Part shown: piece after piece, positions 1 through 6,616 of the stretch | Position numbering within the stretch: position 1 is the stretch's first letter | How the letters are laid out: every line of letters starts with the position of its first letter | Origin: Chloroflexota bacterium | Lineage (GTDB): Bacteria; Chloroflexota; Dehalococcoidia; SM23-28-2; RBG-16-64-32 | Reading direction: 5' to 3' | Assembly (NCBI GenBank): GCA_005880075.1 | Contig: VBJT01000155.1 | Coordinates: 1 to 12,747 of the forward strand | Length of the DNA: 12,747 bases | Notes under the pieces: generated by a model | Databases searched by the model: none | The model's input: the letters and a program-made list of their open reading frames with translations, nothing else | What the model was told of the DNA's origin: nothing | Program-made: the position numbers and the translations under genes

Positions 1-2
1 TC

Positions 3-2189
3 ATCGGCTTCCTCGCTTTCTTCCTCTGGTCCGTCTCTGTCCGCCTGCGCTGGTTCGCGAGCGCGCAGTGGGTGAACCGCTTCACCCAGCCCATCGAGCG
101 CGTCGTCGGCCTTTTCCCCTACCTGCTCGGCAACTCGCGCGTCGTCCGGCCCCGCTACTGGTACTCCGGCCTGCTGCACACGCTCATCTGGTGGGGCTTC
201 ATCGTCCTGCAGGTGCGCACGCTGAACTTCCTCCTCAACGGCATCGACCACGACATCAGCCTCGAGAAGAACCTCGGCGACGTCTGGGACTACGTGATGC
301 GCCCGACGATGGACACCTTCAACGTCCTTGTGATCGTCGGCGTCGCCATGGCCGCCTTTCAGCGCTTCGTCTGGCGCCCTCAGCGACTGACATTGAACTA
401 CGACGCCTGGATCATCCTCTTCCTCATTTTCTGGCTCATGGTCACCGACGTCATGGTCAACAGCTTCGAGATCTACCTCTTCGACCAAGACCACGAGAAG
501 TGGTCGTTCCTCGCCTACGGCGTCTCGCAGATCTGGCACGGGCTCGGCATGTCGCAGGGAACGGCGGAAGCCTTCCACACCGTCTTCTGGTATCAGCACC
601 TCCTCGACTTCCTGATCTTTCTCTGCTACCTCCCCTACTCGAAGCACTCGCACGTCCTCACGGTCGCGCCGCAGATCTTCACCCGCCGCCTCGAGCCGAC
701 CGGCGTCCTCGCCCCGATCGTCGACATGGAGAAACGCATGGAGGCGGGCGAGGCCTTTGGGGCGGGGAAGCTCACAGACTTCAACTGGAAGCAACTCCTC
801 GATTCGTATTCGTGCACCGAGTGTGGGCGCTGCACGGCGGCGTGCCCTGCCAACCTCACAGGCAAGCTGCTCTCGCCCAAACAGGTGATCGTCGACATCC
901 GACACCTGATGGAAGAGAGCATGCCGACTCCGCTTTCCCGCATAAAGGACGGCGCGGACAACGAGGGCGAGTCGAAGGACCTGATCGAGCGCGTTGGCTT
1001 CGAGCCTATCTGGGACTGCGTGACCTGCGGCGCGTGCATGGAGGAATGCCCCGTCTTCATCGAGCACGTGCCGACGATCATGGACATGCGACGGTTCATG
1101 GTGATGGAGCAGTCCAACATGCCCGAGACCGCCCAGCAGACGCTCCAGCAACTTGAGCAGCGCGGCCACCCCTGGCGCGGCACCCAGCTCACCCGCACTA
1201 CGTGGATCGACGAGATGAAGGCGGAGGGGGTCGAGGTGCCGATGTTCGACGGCTCGCAGGAGTACCTCTACTGGGTCGGCTGCACCGGCGCCCTCCAGGA
1301 GCGGAACGTCAAGGTCACGAAGGCGCTCGTCCGCCTCTTCCTCGAGGCCGGCGTCTCGTTCGGCGTCCTCGGCGGCGAGGAAGGCTGCTCCGGCGACCCG
1401 GCGCGCCGCCTCGGCCAGGAGTACCTCTACCAGCTACAGGCGGAGCAGAACATCTCGACCTTCAAGGCGAAGAACGTCCAGAAAGTGATTGCCAACTGCC
1501 CGCACTGCTACAACACGATCTCCCACGAATACCCGCAGTTCGACGGCAAATTCGAGGTCACCCACCACTCCGTCTTCCTCGCCTGCCTTATCGATGAAGG
1601 CAAGCTACGCCCTGAACAGGTGCCCGCCGGCTCGCCAACCGTTCGCCCTGAGGCTCTCGAAGGGTCCGCTCGTCCTGAGGCTCTCGTAGGACCAGCGGGC
1701 ACCAATGGCCTGTCCGAGAAGACCGTCACCTACCACGACCCCTGCTACATCTCCCGCCACAACAGCATCATCGACGAGCCGCGCTCCGTCCTCGCCGCCA
1801 CCGGCGCGACGCAGCTCGAGATGCAGCGCTGCAAGCGCGGCACCTTCTGCTGCGGCGCGGGCGGCTCCCACATGTGGGTCGAGGAGAACCGCGGCACCCG
1901 CATCAACGACGCCCGCACCACCGAGGCGGTCGACACCGGCGCCGACCTCATCGCCGTCGCCTGCCCCTTCTGCATGCAGATGTTCGAGTCCAGCGTCGGC
2001 AATGTCCCCGCCGCCGTGGAGCGCGGCGTCCAGGTCTTCGACCTCGCGGAGCTGCTCGAGAAGAGCATCGCCTTCAGCCGCCCCTCGCCCAACGGCGGCT
2101 CACCGCAGGCGCCCGAATCGCGGGAGTCCCCGGGCGCGCCCGAAGTGCCGCCGGAGGCGGTTGAGGCGGGCGAGACGCCTACGGTCTAA
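3..2189 (+). CDS. Membrane-anchored HdrD/GlpC-like Fe-S oxidoreductase (5' truncated)
   Basis: The reading frame is open to the left edge. A GTG at 72 exists, but the codons from 3 to 71 encode a hydrophobic helix (IGFLAFFLWSVSV) that fits the preceding membrane segment, so the gene begins outside the window. The N-terminal third has several membrane helices of the nitrate-reductase-gamma (NarI/HdrE) type with histidines that could bind heme b. A dicluster ferredoxin module follows: CTECGRCTAACP (from nt 813) and CVTCGACMEECP (from about nt 1017). Two CCG cysteine-rich domains come next: WVGCTG...GCSGDP...NCPHCYN (about 1270-1515), and HDPCY...FCCGAGGSH...CPFCMQ (about 1735-1980). Known relatives pass electrons between soluble donors such as ETF, or thiol/disulfide substrates, and menaquinone. 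Two oddities: an in-frame 9-residue tandem repeat between the CCG domains (1641-1697), and a C-terminal tail shared with the SDR at 3513. The family call is firm; the substrate is not known. Confidence 0.93.
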   Translation: MGFLAFFLWSVSVRLRWFASAQWVNRFTQPIERVVGLFPYLLGNSRVVRPRYWYSGLLHTLIWWGFIVLQVRTLNFLLNGIDHDISLEKNLGDVWDYVMRPTMDTFNVLVIVGVAMAAFQRFVWRPQRLTLNYDAWIILFLIFWLMVTDVMVNSFEIYLFDQDHEKWSFLAYGVSQIWHGLGMSQGTAEAFHTVFWYQHLLDFLIFLCYLPYSKHSHVLTVAPQIFTRRLEPTGVLAPIVDMEKRMEAGEAFGAGKLTDFNWKQLLDSYSCTECGRCTAACPANLTGKLLSPKQVIVDIRHLMEESMPTPLSRIKDGADNEGESKDLIERVGFEPIWDCVTCGACMEECPVFIEHVPTIMDMRRFMVMEQSNMPETAQQTLQQLEQRGHPWRGTQLTRTTWIDEMKAEGVEVPMFDGSQEYLYWVGCTGALQERNVKVTKALVRLFLEAGVSFGVLGGEEGCSGDPARRLGQEYLYQLQAEQNISTFKAKNVQKVIANCPHCYNTISHEYPQFDGKFEVTHHSVFLACLIDEGKLRPEQVPAGSPTVRPEALEGSARPEALVGPAGTNGLSEKTVTYHDPCYISRHNSIIDEPRSVLAATGATQLEMQRCKRGTFCCGAGGSHMWVEENRGTRINDARTTEAVDTGADLIAVACPFCMQMFESSVGNVPAAVERGVQVFDLAELLEKSIAFSRPSPNGGSPQAPESRESPGAPEVPPEAVEAGETPTV
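1644..1690 (+). repeat. In-frame 27-bp-period tandem repeat (RPEALEGSA / RPEALVGPA)
   Basis: Two 20-nt units at 1644-1663 and 1671-1690 match at 18 of 20 bases and are offset by 27 nt, exactly nine codons. They encode RPEALEGSA and RPEALVGPA in the linker between the two CCG domains of the Fe-S oxidoreductase. The unit (CCTGAGGCTCTCGAAGG core) resembles the short dispersed CCTGAG...TCGAAGG repeats common between genes in many high-GC bacteria, here in a coding context without breaking the frame. Confidence 0.75.
2091..2189 (+). repeat. Tail repeat copy 1: C-terminal NGG...EVPPEAVEAGETPTV extension
   Basis: The last 32 codons of the Fe-S oxidoreductase form a Pro/Glu-rich, probably disordered extension beyond the second CCG domain. 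It aligns with the end of the unrelated SDR at 4451-4538: NGG start, a variable middle, then EVPPExVEAGETPTV and stop. Over the last 17 sense codons the two DNA copies differ at 11 of 51 positions. Eight of these are at third positions and all eight are synonymous. Confidence 0.75.
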
Positions 2190-2229
2190 GAACGGTTTTC
2201 GGCCTGCAGTGGTCTTATAGAAACATCGG

Positions 2230-3516
2230 ATGCCGGAGAAGCTGATCCGAAGCGTTTTCGAGCAGTACTCGCATCTTGAAAACCGCCTTACTAATGCGCT
2301 GATACAAGTCCTTGCGAGTGACGAAGGGCTAACCCGAGAGTTCGTTCGGCTCGCCAATGTACCAGAGCCGCCTCGAAATGCACAGCTCTCTTTTAGTTGT
2401 CAACTCATTCCAGGTGAGCGACGAAAGCTTGATGATGAAGAGTCACCTGAAGTGCGGGCCGTTCCTGACGCATGGATCTACTGCGGAACTTGGGCCCTTC
2501 TTATCGAAGCCAAGGTTGAGGCGCACCTGGAACCTAATCAGTTGCGGCGCCATGTCCAAATTGCCAAGCGCCGGGACTTCGACGAAGTCCAAACCGTTGC
2601 GATAACAGCCGACGAGCAGGTGCCAGACCGGCTCCTTCGTCTGTCTAACACGAGGTGGTTAAACTGGCCGAGCGTGTATCGATTCCTAGCTGATAGACGC
2701 TCGGTGAGTGACTGCGTCGCGCGCTTCCTTTGCGACCAATTCCTCGAGTATGTTAGGGCAGTTGAGGCCAAGGGGCTGGCGGGAGATAGAATCTTGAGCA
2801 CGTTTACCGGTGTCCCGTTTGGGCCAGACAGGCCCTACAACGAGCGCGAAGCTCGCGTAGTGGTTCGCTCACTATTGCGAGAGCTACGTCCTCGTCTAGC
2901 GCAGTCCCACGTCCTGCCGCCTTTCTGGTCTGATTTTCCAAAGAAGCCGCTGACAGGAACCTGGGACGTGATTCCTTTTGAATTTTCTCGTGGCCACGCA
3001 TTCACGAGGCACCCCCACTTATCCGTTGGAATCTGGGAGGACGGGAGCTCCATCGAACTGATCGTGCCAAACAATGCGGGAAGCCACTATTGGAAGCAAT
3101 TGGGAAATCGTAGCGGCGAAGATCTGCGAGGATGCCTTCTCCAAGTCCTCCAGCGTGTTCGTCCATTCGGGCGCCAAGTTGAGTCCGGACAGACAGAGCC
3201 GCGGATAATGTTTGAGATCCTTCATAGGCATTTTCCAACCCGAACTCGTTCCATAGTCGACGGCATCCTTCGGTTCGATATTGAGTCATTGTCGACCGAC
3301 GGAGCTCGGAGCGTAAAGAAATTTCCCGGATGGATAAATGCCGCCAAAGGGACTCTCTCTCAGGCGAGGAACGTTAATCTGCAGGCGGAGCTAAAGGCAG
3401 TCTATCCTCCTTCGGTGAACAGCATCAGCCGCACCCCGGACTTCGTTAACGAGCTAGTACGCGCGGCCGAGGCTATGCAGCCGTTCCTCGACTTGCTGAG
3501 AGGGGAATCCTCATGA
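2230..3516 (+). CDS. Orphan PD-(D/E)XK nuclease-like protein
   Basis: A 428-residue protein with no recognised full-length family. The N-terminal ~110 residues carry a plausible PD-(D/E)XK core: a helix with E17 (LENRLTNALIQVLA), P79-D80 before a strand, E93-A-K95 within the hydrophobic strand WALLIEAKV, and Q104 on the next helix (NQLRRHV). This order fits Mg-dependent nucleases of the restriction-endonuclease fold. The remaining ~300 residues have no motif I recognise. Base composition is visibly lower in GC than the genes on either side, with many A/T-ending codons, suggesting horizontal acquisition. The ATG at 2230 has only a weak Shine-Dalgarno; a TATAGA hexamer at 2216-2221 could be a -10 box. 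The stop overlaps the next start as ATGA (3513-3516), so the SDR may be translationally coupled. It could be a defence nuclease acting alone; no methylase or helicase partner is present here. Confidence 0.7.
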   Translation: MPEKLIRSVFEQYSHLENRLTNALIQVLASDEGLTREFVRLANVPEPPRNAQLSFSCQLIPGERRKLDDEESPEVRAVPDAWIYCGTWALLIEAKVEAHLEPNQLRRHVQIAKRRDFDEVQTVAITADEQVPDRLLRLSNTRWLNWPSVYRFLADRRSVSDCVARFLCDQFLEYVRAVEAKGLAGDRILSTFTGVPFGPDRPYNEREARVVVRSLLRELRPRLAQSHVLPPFWSDFPKKPLTGTWDVIPFEFSRGHAFTRHPHLSVGIWEDGSSIELIVPNNAGSHYWKQLGNRSGEDLRGCLLQVLQRVRPFGRQVESGQTEPRIMFEILHRHFPTRTRSIVDGILRFDIESLSTDGARSVKKFPGWINAAKGTLSQARNVNLQAELKAVYPPSVNSISRTPDFVNELVRAAEAMQPFLDLLRGESS

Positions 3517-4538
3517 CCCCCAAATGGACCGCCGCCGACATCCCAGACCAGCACGGCCGCACAGCCGTCGTCACCGGCGCCAACAGCGGCATCGGGTTCT
3601 TCGCCGCCCGCGAGCTCGCCCGCGCCGGCGCGCGCGTCCTGCTCGCCGTCCGCAACGCCGAGAAGGGCGCCGAAGCCGCGCGCGCTATCCAGGCAGCGGT
3701 GCCGAACGCCGAGATCGAAATCGGCTCGCTCGATCTGGCCAGCCTCGCCTCGGTGCGCAGCTTCGCCGACTGGTTCGCCAGAGAACACGACGGCCTCGAC
3801 CTGCTCATCAACAACGCCGGCACCATGGCGTTCTCGCCCCGGCGCGAGACGGCGGACGGCTTCGAGATGTCGCTCGGGACGAATCACCTCGGCCACTTCG
3901 CGCTGACCGGGCTTCTGCTCGGCCGGATGGAGGGGCGCCAGGACGCGAGGGTCGTCACGATCAGCGGCGCCCTTCACCGGATGGGCCGCATAAACTTCGA
4001 CGACCTTCAGCGCGAGCGCCGCTACGGCCGCTGGAGCGCCTACGCCCAATCGAAGCTGGCGGTCCTGCTCTTCGCCTTCGAGCTCGACCGCCGTCTGCGC
4101 GCCGCCGGCTCGGCGGTCCGCAGCCTCGCCGCCCACCCCGGCTACGCCGCGACGAACATCCAGACCGCCGCTGCTACTTCGAAGCTCGACCGCTTCTTCG
4201 GGAAAATCGCCGGCAACCGCCTCTTCGCCCAGAGCGCCGAGATGGGAGCGCTGCCGGTCCTCTACGCTGCCACCTGCCCGGGGCTCGAAGGCGGCGCCCA
4301 CATCGGCCCAGGCAGCTTCTTCGAGTCCCGCGGATACCCGAAACAGGGCGCCGGATCGAGCGCAGCGGCGCGCGATGAGGCGGTCGCTCGAAAGTTGTGG
4401 GAGGTGTCGGAGGGGATTACCGGCGTCCGCTTCCAGGTCCTCGGCGGCAACGGCGGGCCGCTGCACGTGCCGGAGCAGCCGGCCGCGCGCGAAGTTCCGC
4501 CTGAGCAGGTCGAGGCCGGTGAAACGCCGACAGTCTGA
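3513..4538 (+). CDS. Short-chain dehydrogenase/reductase, paralogue 1 (catalytic Ser replaced)
   Basis: A 341-residue SDR of the retinol-dehydrogenase/WWOX-like type. It shows the cofactor motif TGANSGIG (residues 21-28), NNAG (100-103), the active-site Asn region TNHLGH (N124) and YAQSK (Y177, K181). The serine expected about 25 residues before this tyrosine in the long-linker subgroup is glycine: residues 148-158 read VTISGALHRMG, where the paralogue at 5262 has VTVSSGAHRMG. The codon is GGC at 3966-3968 against AGC. S151 remains and might substitute. R47 in AVRN suggests NADP(H). The start overlaps the nuclease stop by ATGA. The protein exceeds its paralogue by about 29 residues, owing to the C-terminal NGG...EVPPEQVEAGETPTV tail. 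It is probably an NAD(P)-dependent alcohol/carbonyl oxidoreductase of unknown substrate, possibly with altered activity. Confidence 0.92.
   Translation: MTPKWTAADIPDQHGRTAVVTGANSGIGFFAARELARAGARVLLAVRNAEKGAEAARAIQAAVPNAEIEIGSLDLASLASVRSFADWFAREHDGLDLLINNAGTMAFSPRRETADGFEMSLGTNHLGHFALTGLLLGRMEGRQDARVVTISGALHRMGRINFDDLQRERRYGRWSAYAQSKLAVLLFAFELDRRLRAAGSAVRSLAAHPGYAATNIQTAAATSKLDRFFGKIAGNRLFAQSAEMGALPVLYAATCPGLEGGAHIGPGSFFESRGYPKQGAGSSAAARDEAVARKLWEVSEGITGVRFQVLGGNGGPLHVPEQPAAREVPPEQVEAGETPTV
4451..4538 (+). repeat. Tail repeat copy 2: C-terminal NGG...EVPPEQVEAGETPTV extension
   Basis: This 3' end of SDR paralogue 1 has no counterpart in paralogue 2, which stops soon after the shared SDR fold. 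It matches the end of the Fe-S oxidoreductase in sequence and in placement just before the stop codon. The middle is three residues shorter (NGGPLHVPEQPAAR against NGGSPQAPESRESPGAP). Its stop is TGA, whereas copy 1 ends in TAA. Confidence 0.75.
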
Positions 4539-4605
4539 GTTCGTTCCGCAAAAACAGCCCGCTCGGGTCTTTACAGCTCATCGATTAGGCGGTACAGAAG
4601 GGAGC

Positions 4606-4845
4606 ATGAAGCAAGTAGGCGTCTACGAAGCGAAGACCCACCTGCCCCGCCTGCTCGATGAAGTAGAGCGCGGCGAAACTGTAACCATCACCCGCCATGG
4701 ACGGCCCGTCGCCAAGATCGTGCCCGTAGGTGAAAAGCGCCGGAGCGTCGAGGAGGCGATTGAGGCGATCTTGGAGTTTGGCCGGCACCATCCTCGCGGA
4801 GATCTCAATATCAAGGAGTTGATCGACGAAGGGCGCCGTTACTGA
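4606..4845 (+). CDS. Type II antitoxin, Phd/YefM family (partner of PIN toxin)
   Basis: A 79-residue protein starting MKQVGVYEAKTHLPRLLDEV and continuing GETVTITRHGRPVAKIVP, the classic Phd/YefM antitoxin DNA-binding domain. The C-terminal part (EEAIEAILEFGRHHPRGDLNIKELIDEGRRY) is the toxin-neutralising tail, with the family-typical 'ELIDEGR' ending. I chose the ATG at 4606 rather than upstream in-frame starts because GAAGGGA lies just ahead (4597-4603) and the Phd fold begins exactly here. The TGA stop is followed directly by the GTG of the toxin gene, typical of a co-translated toxin-antitoxin pair. Such antitoxins usually repress their own promoter with the toxin as co-repressor. Confidence 0.9.
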   Translation: MKQVGVYEAKTHLPRLLDEVERGETVTITRHGRPVAKIVPVGEKRRSVEEAIEAILEFGRHHPRGDLNIKELIDEGRRY

Positions 4846-5254
4846 GTGACCTTCGTCCTTGACGCGTCAGTCACGCTCGGGTGGTTGTTTCCCGATGAGC
4901 GGAATGCCTACCCGCGGACAATCCTGGGACGGCTCGCACATGCGCCCGCCCTGGTCTCGAGCGTTTGGGCACTTGAGGTTGCTAATGGACTGCTCGTGGC
5001 CGAGCGACTTGGCCGAGTAAGTACGGCTGACGCATCGCTCGTTCACACCATACTTAAGGACCTGCCTGTTGGCGCCGACTCGGTGTCAGTCGATGCCGCG
5101 CTCGGTCCGATCCTCACTGTGGTGCGCACCCGCGCTCAGCGCATATGACGCCTCTTATCTGGAGCTAGCGATGCGAGAAAGACTGCCCCTCGCCACCCTG
5201 GACGACCGCCTTCGATCCGCGGCGCTTGCCGCAGGGGCATCGCTCGCGGAATAA
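4846..5254 (+). pseudogene. VapC-like PIN-domain toxin, frameshifted
   Basis: The PIN-domain RNase begins at GTG 4846, directly after the antitoxin stop: MTFVLDASVTLGWLFPDE (first acidic residue D6), then VWALEVANGL (E44). The frame ends at a TGA at 5146-5148. Homology continues one frame over without a gap: LSAYDASYLELAMRERLPLATLDDRLRSAALAAG, ending at TAA 5252-5254, which supplies the remaining acidic active-site residues. One extra base between roughly 5115 and 5145 accounts for this; the CCC at 5129-5131 is a plausible site. Restored length would be about 135 residues, normal for VapC. As written, the product lacks half of its active site, so the toxin is inactive unless the shift is a sequencing error or is bypassed by frameshifting. 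Confidence 0.85.
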
Positions 5255-5261
5255 TCCGCTC

Positions 5262-6200
5262 GTGCCGAACAACTGGACCCCCGCCGAAATCCCTGATCAG
5301 CGCGGCCGCACCGCTGTCGTCACCGGCGCCAACAGCGGCATCGGCTTCTTCGCCGCCCGCGAGCTCGCCCGCTCCGGAGCCCGCGTCGTCCTTGCCGTCC
5401 GCAACCCCGAGAAGGGCGCCGAAGCCGCGCTCGCAATCCAGGAGGCTGTGCCAAACGGCGAAATCGAGGTAGGCTCGCTCGACCTCGCAAGCCTCGCCTC
5501 CGTCCGCGGCTTCGCCGACTGGTTTGCGAGAGAGCACGAGGCCCTCGACCTGCTCATCAACAACGCCGGCGTTATGGCCGCTCAGCCGCGGCAGGTCACG
5601 AGCGACGGCTTCGAGCTGCAGTTCGGCACCAACCACCTCGGGCACTTCGCCCTCACCGGTCTCCTCCTCGACCGCATGGCGGGCCGCGACGGCGCACGGG
5701 TGGTGACGGTCAGCAGCGGCGCGCACCGCATGGGCCGTATCAACTTCGACGATCTCGAGGGCCAGCGCAGCTACGGCCGCTGGCGCGCCTACGGTCAATC
5801 GAAGCTCGCCAACCTCCTCTTCGCCTTCGAGCTCGACCGCCGCCTCCGCGAGGCCGGCTCGACCATCCACAGCCTCGCCGCCCACCCCGGCTACGCCGCG
5901 ACAAACCTCCAGTTCGCCGCCGCGCCGCGCCTGGACCGCATGGTAATGGCTGTCGGCAACCGGATCATGGCCCAAAGCGCCGAGATGGGCGCGCTGCCAC
6001 TCCTCTACGCTGCCACCTACCCCGGGCTTGAAGGCGGAACCTACGTCGGCCCCGACAGCTTCTTCGAGCAACGCGGCCACCCGCGACCCGTCGGGTCGAC
6101 TAGCGCCGCGCGCAACGAAGACCTCGCTCGCAGGCTCTGGGCCGTGTCCGAAGAGCTAACCAGCGTGCATTTCCGCATCCCGGGCCGCGCGCCAGCGTGA
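5262..6200 (+). CDS. Short-chain dehydrogenase/reductase, paralogue 2
   Basis: A 312-residue SDR numbered identically to the paralogue at 3513 up to about residue 215. Motifs are TGANSGIG (21-28), NNAG (100-103), TNHLGH (N124), VTVSSGAH (S151, S152) and YGQSK (Y177, K181), so the full Asn-Ser-Tyr-Lys tetrad is present. I chose the GTG at 5262 because MPNNWTPAEIPDQ aligns residue for residue with MTPKWTAADIPDQ of paralogue 1. The upstream ATG at 5226 would overlap the toxin and add residues absent from the paralogue. Long DNA stretches are nearly identical to paralogue 1, implying fairly recent duplication or gene conversion. It lies seven bases after the toxin stop, and its own stop sits at a GTGA junction with the SnoaL-like gene. 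The substrate is unknown; the retinol-dehydrogenase-like annotation reflects fold similarity only. Confidence 0.93.
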   Translation: MPNNWTPAEIPDQRGRTAVVTGANSGIGFFAARELARSGARVVLAVRNPEKGAEAALAIQEAVPNGEIEVGSLDLASLASVRGFADWFAREHEALDLLINNAGVMAAQPRQVTSDGFELQFGTNHLGHFALTGLLLDRMAGRDGARVVTVSSGAHRMGRINFDDLEGQRSYGRWRAYGQSKLANLLFAFELDRRLREAGSTIHSLAAHPGYAATNLQFAAAPRLDRMVMAVGNRIMAQSAEMGALPLLYAATYPGLEGGTYVGPDSFFEQRGHPRPVGSTSAARNEDLARRLWAVSEELTSVHFRIPGRAPA

Positions 6201-6211
6201 AGGGGCCCGAC

Positions 6212-6607
6212 ATGCCGCCCGACGAAAACCGAGAGATTGTCCGCCTGTACAGCGACGAGCTGTGGGGCGCCGGCCGGATCGAGCTGATTGAGCAGCTATT
6301 CGCGGTCGATTTCGTCGATCGCGACCCGGACGCGATTCCGGGCCGCCCGTCCGGACGAGAAGGCATCAGGCATGACGTCCAGAGAGTCCGAGGCATGTTC
6401 CCGGACTTTGCGATGAAGGCGGAAGAGATCATCTGCGAAGAGGATCGCGCCGGTCTCTACTGGTCGGCGACCGGGACTCAGACCGCGGCAGGCAAACAGA
6501 TAACCATGTCCGGGATACAGATCTTTCGTCTGCGCGACGGGCAAATCGCCGAACGTTGGTCCGTCTTCGATCGCGCGGGCGTAATGCGACAGCTCGGCGC
6601 TGCTTGA
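6212..6607 (+). CDS. SnoaL/NTF2-like ester-cyclase-family protein
   Basis: A 131-residue protein of the NTF2-like SnoaL fold. It has an N-terminal helix (REIVRLYSDELWGAGRIELIEQLFAVDFVDRDP), the typical GREGIRHDVQRVRGMFPDF segment, then the closing strands GTQTAAGKQITMSGIQIFRLRDGQIAERWSVFD. Members bind or isomerise small hydrophobic molecules; many are of unknown function. Two starts are possible. GTG 6197 overlaps the SDR stop (GTGA). ATG 6212 has GAAGGGG spaced six bases upstream, and I prefer it. Either way the gene is tightly linked to SDR paralogue 2 and probably shares its transcript, suggesting action on a related metabolite. It ends nine bases before the convergent membrane-protein gene. 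Confidence 0.85.
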   Translation: MPPDENREIVRLYSDELWGAGRIELIEQLFAVDFVDRDPDAIPGRPSGREGIRHDVQRVRGMFPDFAMKAEEIICEEDRAGLYWSATGTQTAAGKQITMSGIQIFRLRDGQIAERWSVFDRAGVMRQLGAA

Positions 6608-6616
6608 GCGAAGCGC

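Noticed and set aside
72..74. GTG as the start of the Fe-S oxidoreductase
   Set aside because: The frame is open to the edge and upstream codons encode a membrane helix, so the gene is truncated by the window.
68..1156. Long plus-strand frame overlapping the Fe-S oxidoreductase
   Set aside because: The product is Arg/Pro/His-rich with no motifs and is out of frame with the conserved cysteine clusters.
2175..2189. PDZ-binding C-terminal motif in the tail (TPTV)
   Set aside because: Class I ligands need Ser or Thr at the third position from the end; here it is Pro.
3402..4466. Long minus-strand frame opposite SDR paralogue 1
   Set aside because: Its translation is Ala/Arg/Gly-rich low-complexity text and it lies fully opposite a gene with clear SDR motifs; GC-rich codon bias opens this antisense frame. 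The same applies to 5136-6080 opposite paralogue 2.
4570..4598. Promoter TTTACA-17-TACAGA for the toxin-antitoxin pair
   Set aside because: Spacing is ideal, but the -10 box overlaps the Shine-Dalgarno and leaves no leader, so the match is probably chance.
5226..5261. ATG 5226 as the start of SDR paralogue 2
   Set aside because: It overlaps the toxin end and adds residues not found in the collinear paralogue; GTG 5262 aligns exactly.
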